From Odontesthes bonariensis (Eukaryota; Chordata; Actinopteri; Atheriniformes; Atherinopsidae), in the NCBI RefSeq assembly GCF_027942865.1, contig NC_134521.1, forward strand, positions 1,603,501 to 1,667,500: a stretch of 64,000 nucleotides of DNA, read 5' to 3'. Shown piece by piece: positions 41,870 through 53,400 of the stretch. Positions within the stretch are counted from its first letter, which is position 1. Each line of letters starts with the position of its first letter. A model generated the notes under the pieces. The model had not been told where the DNA came from. It saw only the letters and a list, made by a program, of their open reading frames with translations, and made no database searches. A program made the position numbers and the translations under genes.

Positions 41870-42225
41870 GGGCCAGGAGGCAAGGAGGCAAGGAGGCAGG
41901 GGAGGCAAGGAGGCAGGGGAGGCAAGGATGCATGGGAGGCAAGGATGCATGGGAGGCAAGGATGCATGGAGGCAGGGGAGGCAAGGATGCATGGGAGGCA
42001 AGGATGCATGGGAGGCAAGGAGGCATGGATGCAGGGGAGGCAAGGATGCAGGGGAGGCAAGGATGCAGGGGAGGCAAGGGAGGCAAGGATGCAGGGGAGG
42101 CAAGGATGCAGGGGAGGCAAGGATGCAGGGGAGGCAAGGATGCAGGGGAGGCAAGGATGCAGGGGAGGCAAGGAGGCATGGGAGGCAAGGAGGCAGCGAT
42201 GCAGGAGAGGAAATAAAGGAAATAA
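41870..42225. repeat. 17-18-bp purine-rich minisatellite directly after the TRAPPC14 stop codon
   Basis: About 20 units of GGAGGCAAGGATGCAGG with CATGG/CAGGG variants. It is related to the intron 9 array at 38955-39180. Long open frames across it on both strands are repeat artefacts. Confidence 0.95.
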
Positions 42226-43016
42226 GGAAAGGAAGCAGAGTCTGCACCAATCAGAACCCTGGAACATGAATGAAGCAGAAATCTCGGAGCTTCAGTTAAA
42301 CTTCAGATTTTAAATCTAACTTTTGATTCGTCGTCAGAGTCTGTTTCCTCGTTTAAGCTGTAAAAGTTTGCTGCTGATCTCAGGGGGAAGCAGGCGGTCC
42401 AGCAGCTGTTCATTAGGTCAGACTCAGAGTTAAAGGTGCAGTCTGCAGAATCTGTGGAATAAAGTGTTACCTCTGTAGTATTTAAAGGTGGGAAACCGTC
42501 CCAGAGGCTTATTTCAGTCAGTATCGAGTCTTTGAAGCGTTGTTTTTTTTCAGTTCTGAGACGGTTTCCTGCTGAACTCTGAAGCAGGTCCAGCTGCTGC
42601 ACATCTAACTGGGATGTGTTACCGGGGCAACCATGTAAAAAGTATGTCTATGTTCGAGTGTCCAAACGCTTTATTTATTAAAACCACTGAGCTGTAAAAC
42701 TCTTGTTGTTTCCTTCTGTTTATTCCACAGAAACTTCTTTACTGACAGGAAGTGGACGCACGCCCACTGGTTCGAATGGTTTTTCTGTTCTTTATCTGCT
42801 ACAAACGGCATTTAAAAGCTTTCCTGCTGCTGGTGGTTTTCAGCCTGTCGGTAGATACGACTGTCGGCTGGTTTCAGATCCACTTCCATCCTGGAAATGT
42901 TGAAGCTGGGATGTAGAAAGATCTCTGACCCACATGTACTACCCCACGTCTGCTGGTTTTAATTCTGCTGAAAATTACAGTCCAGAAAAGCTTTGAATAA
43001 ATTTTATGAGCCGCTT
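41870..43016 (+). other. Probable TRAPPC14 3' UTR with a purine-rich minisatellite
   Basis: The stop TAG (41867-41869) is followed at once by an array of AGGCAAGGATGCAGGGG-type units to about 42225. Then comes unique sequence with AATAAA at 42458-42463 and 42996-43001. Either could be the polyadenylation signal; transcript data would decide. Confidence 0.55.
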
Positions 43017-43050
43017 GTTTTCAGCAGATTTAAACAGGGCGAAGTGTTAA

Positions 43051-43809
43051 AGGGACAGTTCGCCTCTTTTGACATGAAGCTTTAGAGCTCAGCTCAAACC
43101 TATGGCTAAACATTCCCTGTGATGGTTCTATTGTATATTATATTTTCTTTCTTATGTATTTGCCTGCCTAGGGACTACGGATGAAAACTACCTTTGTAGC
43201 TTTTTTATATTTACATTTGTTTTTATACTGATGTTCATTAATGTGCATTGTCCCTATTATAATAAAAAAAATTTTTTTAAAAAGTCAGACCTCACAATCT
43301 CTTGGCCCTATTTTCTCTCCCTGAATTAATTAATTACAAAATAGCTTAAATTAGAATAATCCAGGTAAATTCAAGAACTTCAATAAAAAATAAAAGAGAC
43401 TTAGGAAATGTTTAAAACATATGTAAAAAAACAAACATTCATCTATCCATGGGGGGAAAAACAAGTTTAGGAAACTTACCGCTACATGTTTCCTCAAGTT
43501 AGATGTTGAGTTTCTGCTGAAATGTGCGTTTGTTTTGTGTAGAGAAAATAGGGCCAAGTGATTGTGACTTTTTCCTGGAGAACCATTTTGTGATGCAAAT
43601 GTATTACTCTGTTGAACGCATATTGTTCTGAGAAGCAAAAGGCTTTATTTTTTAAACCCCAGCCAACTAGCCGGACTACCTTCATCAACACCAAAACGAG
43701 GCTGGAACTCTGCTCACAGGACGCAGCAGGGGGTAAGAAGATGTTCAGAAATGATGCTGCTGATATGGGATGTTACACAGCTTCATGTCAGAAGAGGCGA
43801 ACTGTCCCT
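43051..43809. mobile_element. TTAA-type MITE, third copy, with two foreign inserts
   Basis: TTAA lies on both sides (43047-43050 and 43810-43813). The ends are AGGGACAGTTCGCCTCTTTT and AGAGGCGAACTGTCCCT. The interior is replaced by a short LINE 3' end with an A-run (about 43090-43285) and by a segment identical in kind to the inside of the hAT MITE at 25291-25517 (43324-43538). It lies between the 3' ends of TRAPPC14 and the lipoxygenase. Confidence 0.8.
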
Positions 43810-43829
43810 TTAAACCTACATTTTCAGAC

Positions 43830-44447
43830 TCTTTTATTAATTATTATATTCAAACATGAGCAAACAGAAATGGAAATGAGGAATATGAAGCCAGAACAGA
43901 GTTTAATCAGAAGCTGAAGTTCAGGCTTCGCTGTCTTCATTCAGGGAACAAAAGGAGAAACAGAAGTCTTCAATCTTTATGATGTAATAATGAAATAAAT
44001 CAATTATAAAAGACAGAGAAGGTTTTAATATAGACCAGACAAGCATTTCCTAATCAAGGCTTTTTAATGTTTCTTCTCCTGATCAGACTATGAGCACCAG
44101 GGCACCAACGTTAGTTTCACTGGTTTAAAAATGTTAATGATTACTTCTGTTTGACCTTATTTATCATAAACTTTACCAGATCTTTGTCCTTCTTTGGCAG
44201 GAATCCACAAGTCTTAATTTGGTGGTGAAACAACGTGAATGCGTCTGTGATCATCGATAAAACCTCCGTCTAGTTTTCCTGGTTTGGTAAATTTGGGCCC
44301 TGAAGAATATTTTGATGCTGATATTTCTAAAAACACGACTTCTGCACCATCGTGTTGTAATTTCATGTAAATATCTAAGTTCCTCTCCACCTGGAACATC
44401 GTTTTAATGTTAGGTTTGTTAGGTCTGATGGTCTTATTGAAGCTGAT
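43830..44447 (-). other. Probable lipoxygenase 3' UTR
   Basis: This stretch follows the lipoxygenase stop codon on the minus strand. A minus-strand AATAAA lies at 43838-43833, just outside the MITE, and is a candidate polyadenylation signal. No other feature was seen. Confidence 0.4.
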
Positions 44448-47400
44448 TTAGATGGCGACGCTGTTCTCGATGCGTGCCGGGCAGAGGTACGGATACGGCA
44501 GCTCCAGCTGGCTGTTGCGCTCTGTGATGTCATCAGAAATGGCCTTCAGCTGAGCCTGAACCTCCTCCACCAGCCTGCGGTGGGCGTCCATTTTAAAGAC
44601 GGCCTCCCTGTAGTTACACAGAGGAACCTGTAGGGGGAGACACACACTGGAACTTGAACTGAACTCCAAACGGATGCAGCAGAAGATGTATTGTGTAAGA
44701 TTTTAGCGGCGAGGCCTCACAAAGTCGACCCCGGGCTGCGACAGCACGGACAGCGCCATCAGGACGCGACAGGTGGCGTTGGCATCCGGCAGGAAAGACA
44801 AGATGTCGTCCTCCGTCACGGCGCCTTTGACCTGCGGAGGAGGGCGGGACATGGAGGCCGGACAGTTTGGCATCCACAGAGCGAAGTCCAGCTGCGGGAG
44901 AAACGAGAAATATCCTTTAAAGCTGAAGGAAACCTTCACTTTCCTCACAGCGAGATGAAGCCAGCGCCGTGACAAAGTGTTCCCACCTTTCATCTCCTGG
45001 ACTTTAGACTGATTTCTGCTGGGTTTGGAGGATTTGATCAACATTTTCTTTTAGATTGTGAGTCAAAGAACCTAAAATGGACTTGAATGAATATTTGCCC
45101 ACCCAGTGGGAGGAGCTTACAGAAGGGGACCCGGTGGGAGGAGCTTACAGAAGGGGGGTCCCGGTGGGAGGAGCTTACAGAAGGGAACCCGGTGGGAGGA
45201 GTTTACAGAAGGGAACCCGGTGGGAGGAGTTTACAGAAGGGGGGGAAGTGGGAGGAGCTTACAGAAGGGGGCCGGTGGGAGGAGTTTACAGAAGGGGGGG
45301 AAGTGGGAGGAGCTTACAGAATGGGTCCCGGTGGGAGGAGCTTACAGAAGGGGGGGAAGTGGGAGGAGTTTACAGAAGGGGACCCGGTGGGAGGAGCTTA
45401 CAGAAGGGGTCCCGGTGGGAGGAGCTTACAGAAGGGAACCCGGTGGGAGGAGTTTACAGAAGGGGGGGAAGTGGGAGGAGCTTACAGAAGGGGACCCGGT
45501 GGGAGGAGCTTACAGATGCAGCCTCCATGCATGTTTCTGAAGACATGTTGGACATTTATACGGTGGTTTATCCACAGGATGAACACTTTGGACCCAGGTA
45601 TGTGCTGCCAAGCTCAGGTGTAAAATAAATAAATGAATCATGTGGCAGCACCAGAACACAAAGGGGGTGAATGCAGATGCCAAAAAGATTTTTGTAATTC
45701 TTATTAATACTTTATAATAAATACTATTTTCTTTCTATTCATTTTAACTAGTTAGAACTATTTTGTGTTGGTCTATTACGTAAAACCCAAAAATATTTGT
45801 TAAATTTACAGGTTGTAACGAGCCAAAAGAGAAAAAATGCAAGAAAGATGAATGAAGTTTCAATAAATTGTAACATTCTTAAGTTATAAAATTACTAAAA
45901 ATGGCAAAAGTGTAACATGAATAAAGTATTTCTACATGTCTGCAAACGTTCATTTGGAAGAAGTTATTATCATCACATAAAAGATGCACCTCAGACAGAT
46001 TCACATATTTACACTAAAACAACATTTACAATTTTACATGATGTCTTTGATCCTGATAAAAAAATCAGAGAGATTTTAAAGATGTTTAACTGATGATTTC
46101 TGACATTATTTCATGTTGTGTCTGTGGTCTGAGTCACCTGAGAGAAATTCACGGCCGCATGCAGAGCAGAGCAGGAGTAAATGAACATGGTGACGAACTT
46201 GGAAACCTCCGCCTTGGTGTGGAAGGACTGAGGGAAACCTGCGGTATCACAGTCAGGTCAGTCTGATAAGAAGAGGATGTGAACACACATCTCAACATGT
46301 GAAAGAGAATCTGGAAACTCAAAGACGTGAGTCTAAACAGACAAATGGCTCAGAAACACTCAGAAACAAAAACACACCTGAGTTCTGTGAGAAGCTGTGT
46401 GTGTTGATGTCTGTGATCCAGTTCTGAAGCTCCGAGTCGTTCTGAACCTCAGCGTCTCCGCTGTAATACAGATCCACCCAACGGGTCACGAACCTGCCGG
46501 ACACACAGACAGTGAGCAGAGAGGGAGAATGCGTCACACCAACAGGTGGTGGTTAAAGACCTCATGACACCTGGAGACGACTTTTTTTTGTTTAGTCTGA
46601 AATAACTATTATTTTCGAGTTGAAATACATTTTTGTGATAAATATGCCTGGTTCTCTGTTATTTTCGAAATCTGAACGCACGCCACTGAAATCCAGAGGC
46701 CAGTGTCCCGCCAACGTTCCAACATAAAAATGACGTATGCTCCGGAACGTCTGCCCCCTCCTCTCTCTCCTCTCGCACACTTAAAGGGCGGATTATACTT
46801 CTGCGTCTATCGTCTTGACGTGTTGCTTTGCTCTGGTCGCGAACCACTTTTCATGTTATGGTTCTGCAACCTCGGTCTGGAATTTCTCGGGACGCACAGC
46901 AGTTTCCCCTCGCGAGAATTTCGGTGGGCGGTGACGACAACTTTCGGCGGCGCCGGCGGAAGTGTTTATCTTTCAAAAAAAAAAAGTGTATGCAAGATAT
47001 GGATCTGGAGTTGCTCGACATCGAAGAAGAATAGCTTCTTTTATTGGAGTTGGCGAAAATGCAAAGGAGGAAGCCACACAGACAACCGGAAAGGCACACC
47101 GAGGACCAATCACAGCCGCTTTTGTCTGCGCACTTCCGTTGGTGGTCTGCGTGCGTCCGACGTGTAGTCAGGATTTTTCTGAGGTGCACGACAACGCGCG
47201 CAGAGCCTCTGCGTGGGGGAGTGGTCAAGATTTTGACGCTCGCAGAGGCTCTGCGTCCGAGCGTCAGAGGCTTTGCGTCTGAAGCATAAATCAGGCTTTA
47301 GACTGTTCGCGGCAGCACACCGACTCATCTACCACTGACATTGGCTCACACCTCCCACAAGAACACCTAAAACAGGGGTGGCCAACCGGTCAGAGCCGCA

Positions 47401-50400
47401 TTGTTTACTGTGTTACCACAAAGAGCCACATTATTTGGAAAAATGACCGAATTCTCTCCGTTCCATCCGTCTGTTCTTGACTCGCTCAGCATCAGCGCTG
47501 ATATTAAACCAACGAACCGAGCAAAGTGAGTCAAAAACAGGCGTGTTTGGAAAGCTTCTTCCCAGTGAGGAAACAGAAGAAGAGGCTGTGACCACCAAGA
47601 AAAAGAAAGCTGCATTTTGAAGACATGTTTCAGCGTTACCATAGCGACCAGAGAGCGTTAGGAGGCAGAGTCGTTATATCAGGACGCTGCTAATAAAGTT
47701 ACATTCAAGTACACAGTGGATTCAAGTTTATTATTATTTTTACTAAATACCACAGAGTCTGTGTTGGTCGTATCATTTTATTTTGTAGTATTTATCCGCC
47801 ACGCCTGAAAGGCCGGGCCGTGAAAATATTGTCTGACATTAAACCGGTCCATGGAGCAAAAAAGGTTGGAGACCGCTGCCGTATTGAACTCAAACGAAGC
47901 GAACGCACACATAAAAAAAAAAACACAAACACAAATTTTGATATGAACATAAGAGCCGCATGCGGCTGAGGAGCCGCGGGTTGGCCACCCCTGACCTAAA
48001 ATATAACAGATAAAGGCAAGGGGCTTGAAATAATCTTACAGTTGTCACTGGTCAGGAGCTAGGCTATAGCATATGAGCAACAGCGCCTTCCGCCTCGCCA
48101 TCCGAACTTTCCGTGGAACCGTGTGGCTCCAACTCATCCAGGTATGGCTAGTAAATTAGGGCATAACGCCCCTCACATTGTCCTCCAGCATTGGGTCGGA
48201 CTCTGCCACTTCGAAAAATGTGTCAGGATCCGAGGATGATTCGGAGAAGTTGTCAGAATCCCTGTTGTAGCTATGACAGGTGTCAGGATCGTTCCGGAGT
48301 GTACGTCATAGGTCATGTGACGGACTAACAGGAAGCTCGCCAGCAGATCGCAAAAATCGCACTTTTAAAAGGCCGTACAAACTCAATTTCTCTATCATAA
48401 TGATTAAAACCAGCTTCAAGGGACTATTTTGTATGTGTACTTTCAATGTCTTTATGTATATTACAGTATTTTCCACGTGTAATGAGGTCTTTAAAGGTGA
48501 CATATTGTGTAAAACTCCTTCTTTCTGTTCCTGGGAGCATATATCAGGTCGTCTGAAGTCACCAGCAGGTGTAAAAAAAAAAAAAAAACACAACCCTGGT
48601 ATTTATTTAGTTCCTCTTTGTTTGAAAGTTCCTCATTTAACGAGCCGTTCTGATTTTCATTTCTAAAGTACGTCACTCCAGCTTCTGGTGGAAATGCTCT
48701 GCTGTCAACTGCTCTGAGGAGCATGCATCTTCCATCCAGCAGCAGCTTCAGAGGATATCAGAGCCCAGTGGGTAAACTCTATCTGAGGCTAATGTTCCAG
48801 CAGAGTTAGCTAAAGACTGTGGATGAACTCTATCTGAGGCTAATGTTCCAGCAGAGTTAGCTAAAGACTGTGGATAAACTCTATCTGAGGCTAATGTTCC
48901 AGCAGAGTTAGCTAAAGACTGTGGATGAACTCTATCTGAGGCTAATGTTCCAGCAGAGTTAGCTAAAGACTGTGGATGAACTCTATCTGAGGCTAATGTT
49001 CCAGCAGAGTTAGCTAAAGACTGTGGATAAACTATCTGAGGCTAATGTTCCAGCAGAGTTAGCTACAGACTGTGGATAAACTATATCTGAGGCTAATGTT
49101 CCAGCAGAGTTAGCTACAGACTGTGGATGAACTCTATCTGAGGCTAATGTTCCAGCAGAGTTAGCTACAGACTGTGGATAAACTCTATCTGAGGCTAATG
49201 TTCCAGCAGAGTTAGCTACAGACTGTGGATGAACTCTATCTGAGGCTAATGTTCCAGCAGAGTTAGCTACAGACTGTGGGTAAACTCTATCTGAGGCTAA
49301 TGTTCTAGCAGAGTTAGCTAAAGACTGTGGATAAACTCTATCTGAGGCTAATGTTCCAGCAGAGTTAGCTACAGACTGTGGATAAACTCTATCTGAGGCT
49401 AATGTTCCAGCAGAGTTAGCTACAGACTGTGGATAAACTCTATCTGAGGCTAATGTTCCAGCAGAGTTAGCTAAAGACTGTGGATGAACTCTATCTGAGG
49501 CTAATGTTCCAGCAGAGTTAGCTAAAGACTGTGGATAAACTCTATCTGAGGCTAATGTTCCAGCAGAGTTAGCTAAAGACTGTGGATAAACTCTATCTGA
49601 GGCTAATGTTCCAGCAGAGTTAGCTACAGACTGTGGATAAACTCTATCTGAGGCTAATGTTCCAGCAGAGTCAGCTACAGACTGTGGATAAACTCTATCT
49701 GAGGCTAATGTTCCAGCAACTCTGCTAATCAGTAGAAGAACTGTCTGTATCTGTATATAGAGCGCAGGGCTACACAGAGACAGACAACCATCCACACTCA
49801 CTAACCCGACATGCATGTTTTGTACAGTGGGAGGAAGCCGGAGTACCCGGAGAGAACCCACACATATACATGAAACATCCACACAGGAACCCTCTGCTGT
49901 GAGGTGCAAACCACTAGCCTGATTAACATAGACTTTCAAATCTCTTCGAGATTCTGGTCTGACCAAGACCATAACGAATACGATTCGAAATGGCCTGGTC
50001 AACCCGCCTCCCTCGGGTTGCTACTGGTTGTGGCCAGAAAAGGCTGTGCCTAAGCTTAAGCCAATCACACCACTCTTTCCTCTGACGTATGATTTAGCTA
50101 CCAGCGGGGCTAACTGGTAGATTAAACTCTTACCAAAGCCAGTAGGGAGCAAGGCGAAAAGGTCTTTCCTGTCAAGAAATGATTCAAGGGCTGTTCTTTG
50201 CTCGATTTTTAACCAGAATCTCCCGTCGAACACTTTCATTACAGCATCTACAGCAGTGTCAAAAGCTTGACGCTGCTCCATGTTGATATTGAATGAAGCG
50301 CTTCCGTGTACAATCCATGGGTTGAGTGGAAGTTCAACCACGTCACTACCTTGAACACGCCTCTACCCTGGGCCGTTGGCGCTGCTCAAAGTTGATTGCT

Positions 50401-53400
50401 TCCCGACAAAGTGGGTGGAGTTCCCATTTTTTCGGGAACTCGAATCCACCTGAATGAGCAGTTTGCCTGAGTAAGTGTAGCAGAGCCGAAGGTGTTGCGT
50501 CACTGCGAGGGCGGAGCCTGGGTAGCAAACCACCACACCACCGTGCAGCCCTGAGAGTTCAGGTGTGTTTGATTACCTGAGCAGCGCGTCCCAGATCCTC
50601 AGAGCGTCCTGAACGTAGTAGTTGTTCGGCAGTTTGTCGACACCGCGGTCCGACACGTCGTCGGGGACACACAGGGACCGATAGTGAATCCTGGCTGCTG
50701 CCCGGCAGAGGAGCACCGATACGGCCTTCAGACCAGAACTCACCGCCTGCAGGGACCAGAACACATCCTCAGAAAGGGAGTCACTCAGTGGGGTCACATG
50801 GCACCGAAAGGATCGGATTATTGGCTAAATTACAATCAGACTGAGTTATTAAGGGTAATTCTCCTTGGATATATGGCGGTGAATGAATGGGATCAGAGGC
50901 ACAAAGCGTGTCATACCCCGGTATGATAGGTGGCGCTGTACCCATTCCAGCTGTTGCTAATAGAGCCACTTCCTCTGACCTCTTCACCACCAACAACAAC
51001 AACAAACTCAGGGATTGGAGAAAGATGGAGAACGCAGAGCCAGATGAAGCTACGTCCCTCTACATTTGGTCTGTGATGAGCTGCTTGTTGCACAAACTCG
51101 ATGCCCAACGGAGCATTCTCCATCGCGTTGTTTGTTTCTTTCTGACGGCGACAACAACAGGAATATCGTCTCCTTTGACTTCTGGGTCACGACCCCGGGA
51201 AAACATCTGGAGCATGCGCAGAACGCAAAGTCTGATTCACCACGTGCTTCAGCGTCTACAAGCAGATTTAGAGTGACTTTCAACCCAGTTATCTCGGGGT
51301 CTGAATCCGATCCGATCCAGTTCTTAGTCAGATTAAGGTGTCTACATGCACTTAATAACTCAGTCTGATTGTAATTTAGCCAATAATCCGATCCTTTCAG
51401 GGCCATGTGACCCCACTGAGTGATTTGATATCTTTTTGTAAAAAGGTTTTACCTGATCAAACACTCCGCCGGCAGCCAGCAGCGACGCTCGGGCCTGCAG
51501 GTTTATCTGCAGGGACGTCCTCAGGTGAGGGATCAGCAACTGCCCACAAAAACAGCCAATCAGAGAGCAGAACACACTTTCATTCAATACACAGAAACCA
51601 CGACAGACTTTGTTCTCATGTTTATTCATAGTTGACCCTGTTTAAAATGTATGTTGTGACGAGTTTTAAAGGTAAAATATTCTTCCTGATCGGCAGCACT
51701 GCTACCATCAGAGTTAACTTCCTTTCCATGAGATCATTGATCAAATCCCTGCAGCGAGTCAGAATATGTTCACAGAACCTCATTCATAAAGCGCCGTGAC
51801 GGGGAGACAAACAGCTGAGAGATGACGAGAAAAGTGACGAGTGCTAAAACAAATTATGAGATTGAGCCCGATCCGAGTTGAGTTGTCTTGATAGCTGAAC
51901 AAAGTATCGGTTTGTTCTACTGAGGCTGCACGGTGGTGTGGTGGTCAGCACCGTCACCTCACAGCAGAAGGTTCCAGGTTCAACTCCTGGCTGGTTCTTT
52001 CCATGTGGAGCCTGCATGTTCTCCCCATGTATGCGTGGCTTCTCTCCAGGTATTCCGGCTTCCTCCCACCGTCCAAAAACATGCACGTTAAGCCCCGTTT
52101 CCACTATGCAGTACGGTACGGGTCGGTTCAGAACAATTCGCTTGTTTCAGTGTTTCCACTACCACCAAAGCGTACCGGTCCCATGGAACCCGTTACCATG
52201 GAACCCGTTACCATGGAACCCATGGTTCCCATGTCTGTAGCCCTTCTGCTTGGGGTACCGAGCACACAGGACCGGTTCCAGGCTCTGCTCTCCGGTGTTG
52301 GTGAGGAGGCTGTGCAGCGGGAGCTCGATGGCGCTGGGCCAAACCAAAAAGTTTTCCAGCTGATTGCAGCAGAAATGGCAGAGAGCGGTTTCAACCGGAC
52401 CGCGAGCCGGTGTGGCATTAAGCTGAAGAAGCTGGGAGGTGGTTCCACATTATGGATGCTATTTGTTATTTGCTGTTATTTGCTATTTACGCTTCGGCTC
52501 CGCCCACTCCTGAGGGTCCCCTTTGTACAGTGGGAACGCAAGCTGACCCCAAAGAGACCCGACCCGTACCGGACTGCATAGTGGAAGTGAGGCTTTAGGT
52601 TAATTGGTGTCTCTAAATTGTCCCTAGGAGTGAGTGTGATTGTGTGTGCTTGTTTGTCTCTGTGTGGCCCTGTGATGGACTGGCGTGTCCAGGGTGAAGC
52701 CTGCCTCTCGCACGATGACCACTGGGATAGGCTCCACCCCCCGCGACCCGACCGACGGATTAAACGGGTATAGAAAACATATGTTTTGCCCTCTAGGAAA
52801 TACTTGGGAGCAAAAGAAACCGGCCACCTGAGGTTAAAATCTGGAACTCGGATGCCAGGATGTGATGTTCAACCACCTGACCTCCTCAGAGCTCCTAATA
52901 AGGGCATTCCTACCCTCAAGATATTATATTATATATATTCATAAGATAAGATTCACGATAAAAAAACACTGGTTTTGGGTTCAACGTTGCAGTTTCTAAA
53001 ATCAATTATCGTCTCTTTTGTTTTTGACACATTTGTGTCCATATAGTTATCACAGTTCATAAGAACTAATGCAGAAGTCCTCCAAAGACTGACTGACTTT
53101 GGCTGACTTTGTAACGTAAGCCCACCTGTAAATGCTGAGCTGTTGCATGTAAGATGAAAGCAGGAGCTCTCGGTGTTGTGCAGGTGAGTCGGTGTGTGCT
53201 GATGCCGTGTTTCAGTACCTGGTGCAGAGGGTGCAGCTCCGGCAGCTGCCGCAGCGTGGCCACGCAGCACAGCTCTGCCATCATGTGGGTCCGGAGGTAA
53301 TGCGAGACCAGCTGGTGACACTGGAAGTCTGCGCTGTGGACCCAAATCTTAGCCAGCAGCCAATCACAGGAGGAGTCAGAAGGCAGGAAGACCGGATTCT

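Noticed and set aside
41636-42269. Collagen-like or proline-rich frames after the TRAPPC14 stop
   Set aside because: GGAGGCAAGGATGCA repeats. The true frame stops at 41869 with a conserved C-terminus.
45077-45628. Plus-strand frames of 144-183 codons, one ending in VYPQDEHFGPR
   Set aside because: Repeat-derived in most of their length. The last part resembles a lipoxygenase phrase by chance but is on the wrong strand, and the lipoxygenase chain is complete without it.
47367-47642. 91-codon minus-strand frame as a gene
   Set aside because: Lies inside a hAT element with perfect ends and target duplication. No conserved domain visible.
49010-50002. 330-codon minus-strand frame
   Set aside because: A 51-bp minisatellite. 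It shares no domain with the lipoxygenase and lies in its intron.
51930-51990. tRNA gene at the SINE head
   Set aside because: Box A/B-like sequence is present, but the acceptor and anticodon stems do not pair; it is a tRNA-derived SINE, unlike the true tRNA at 63415.
52003-52581. 192-codon plus-strand frame as a host gene
   Set aside because: It crosses the junction between a SINE and a Harbinger MITE; only a Myb/SANT-like scrap is meaningful.
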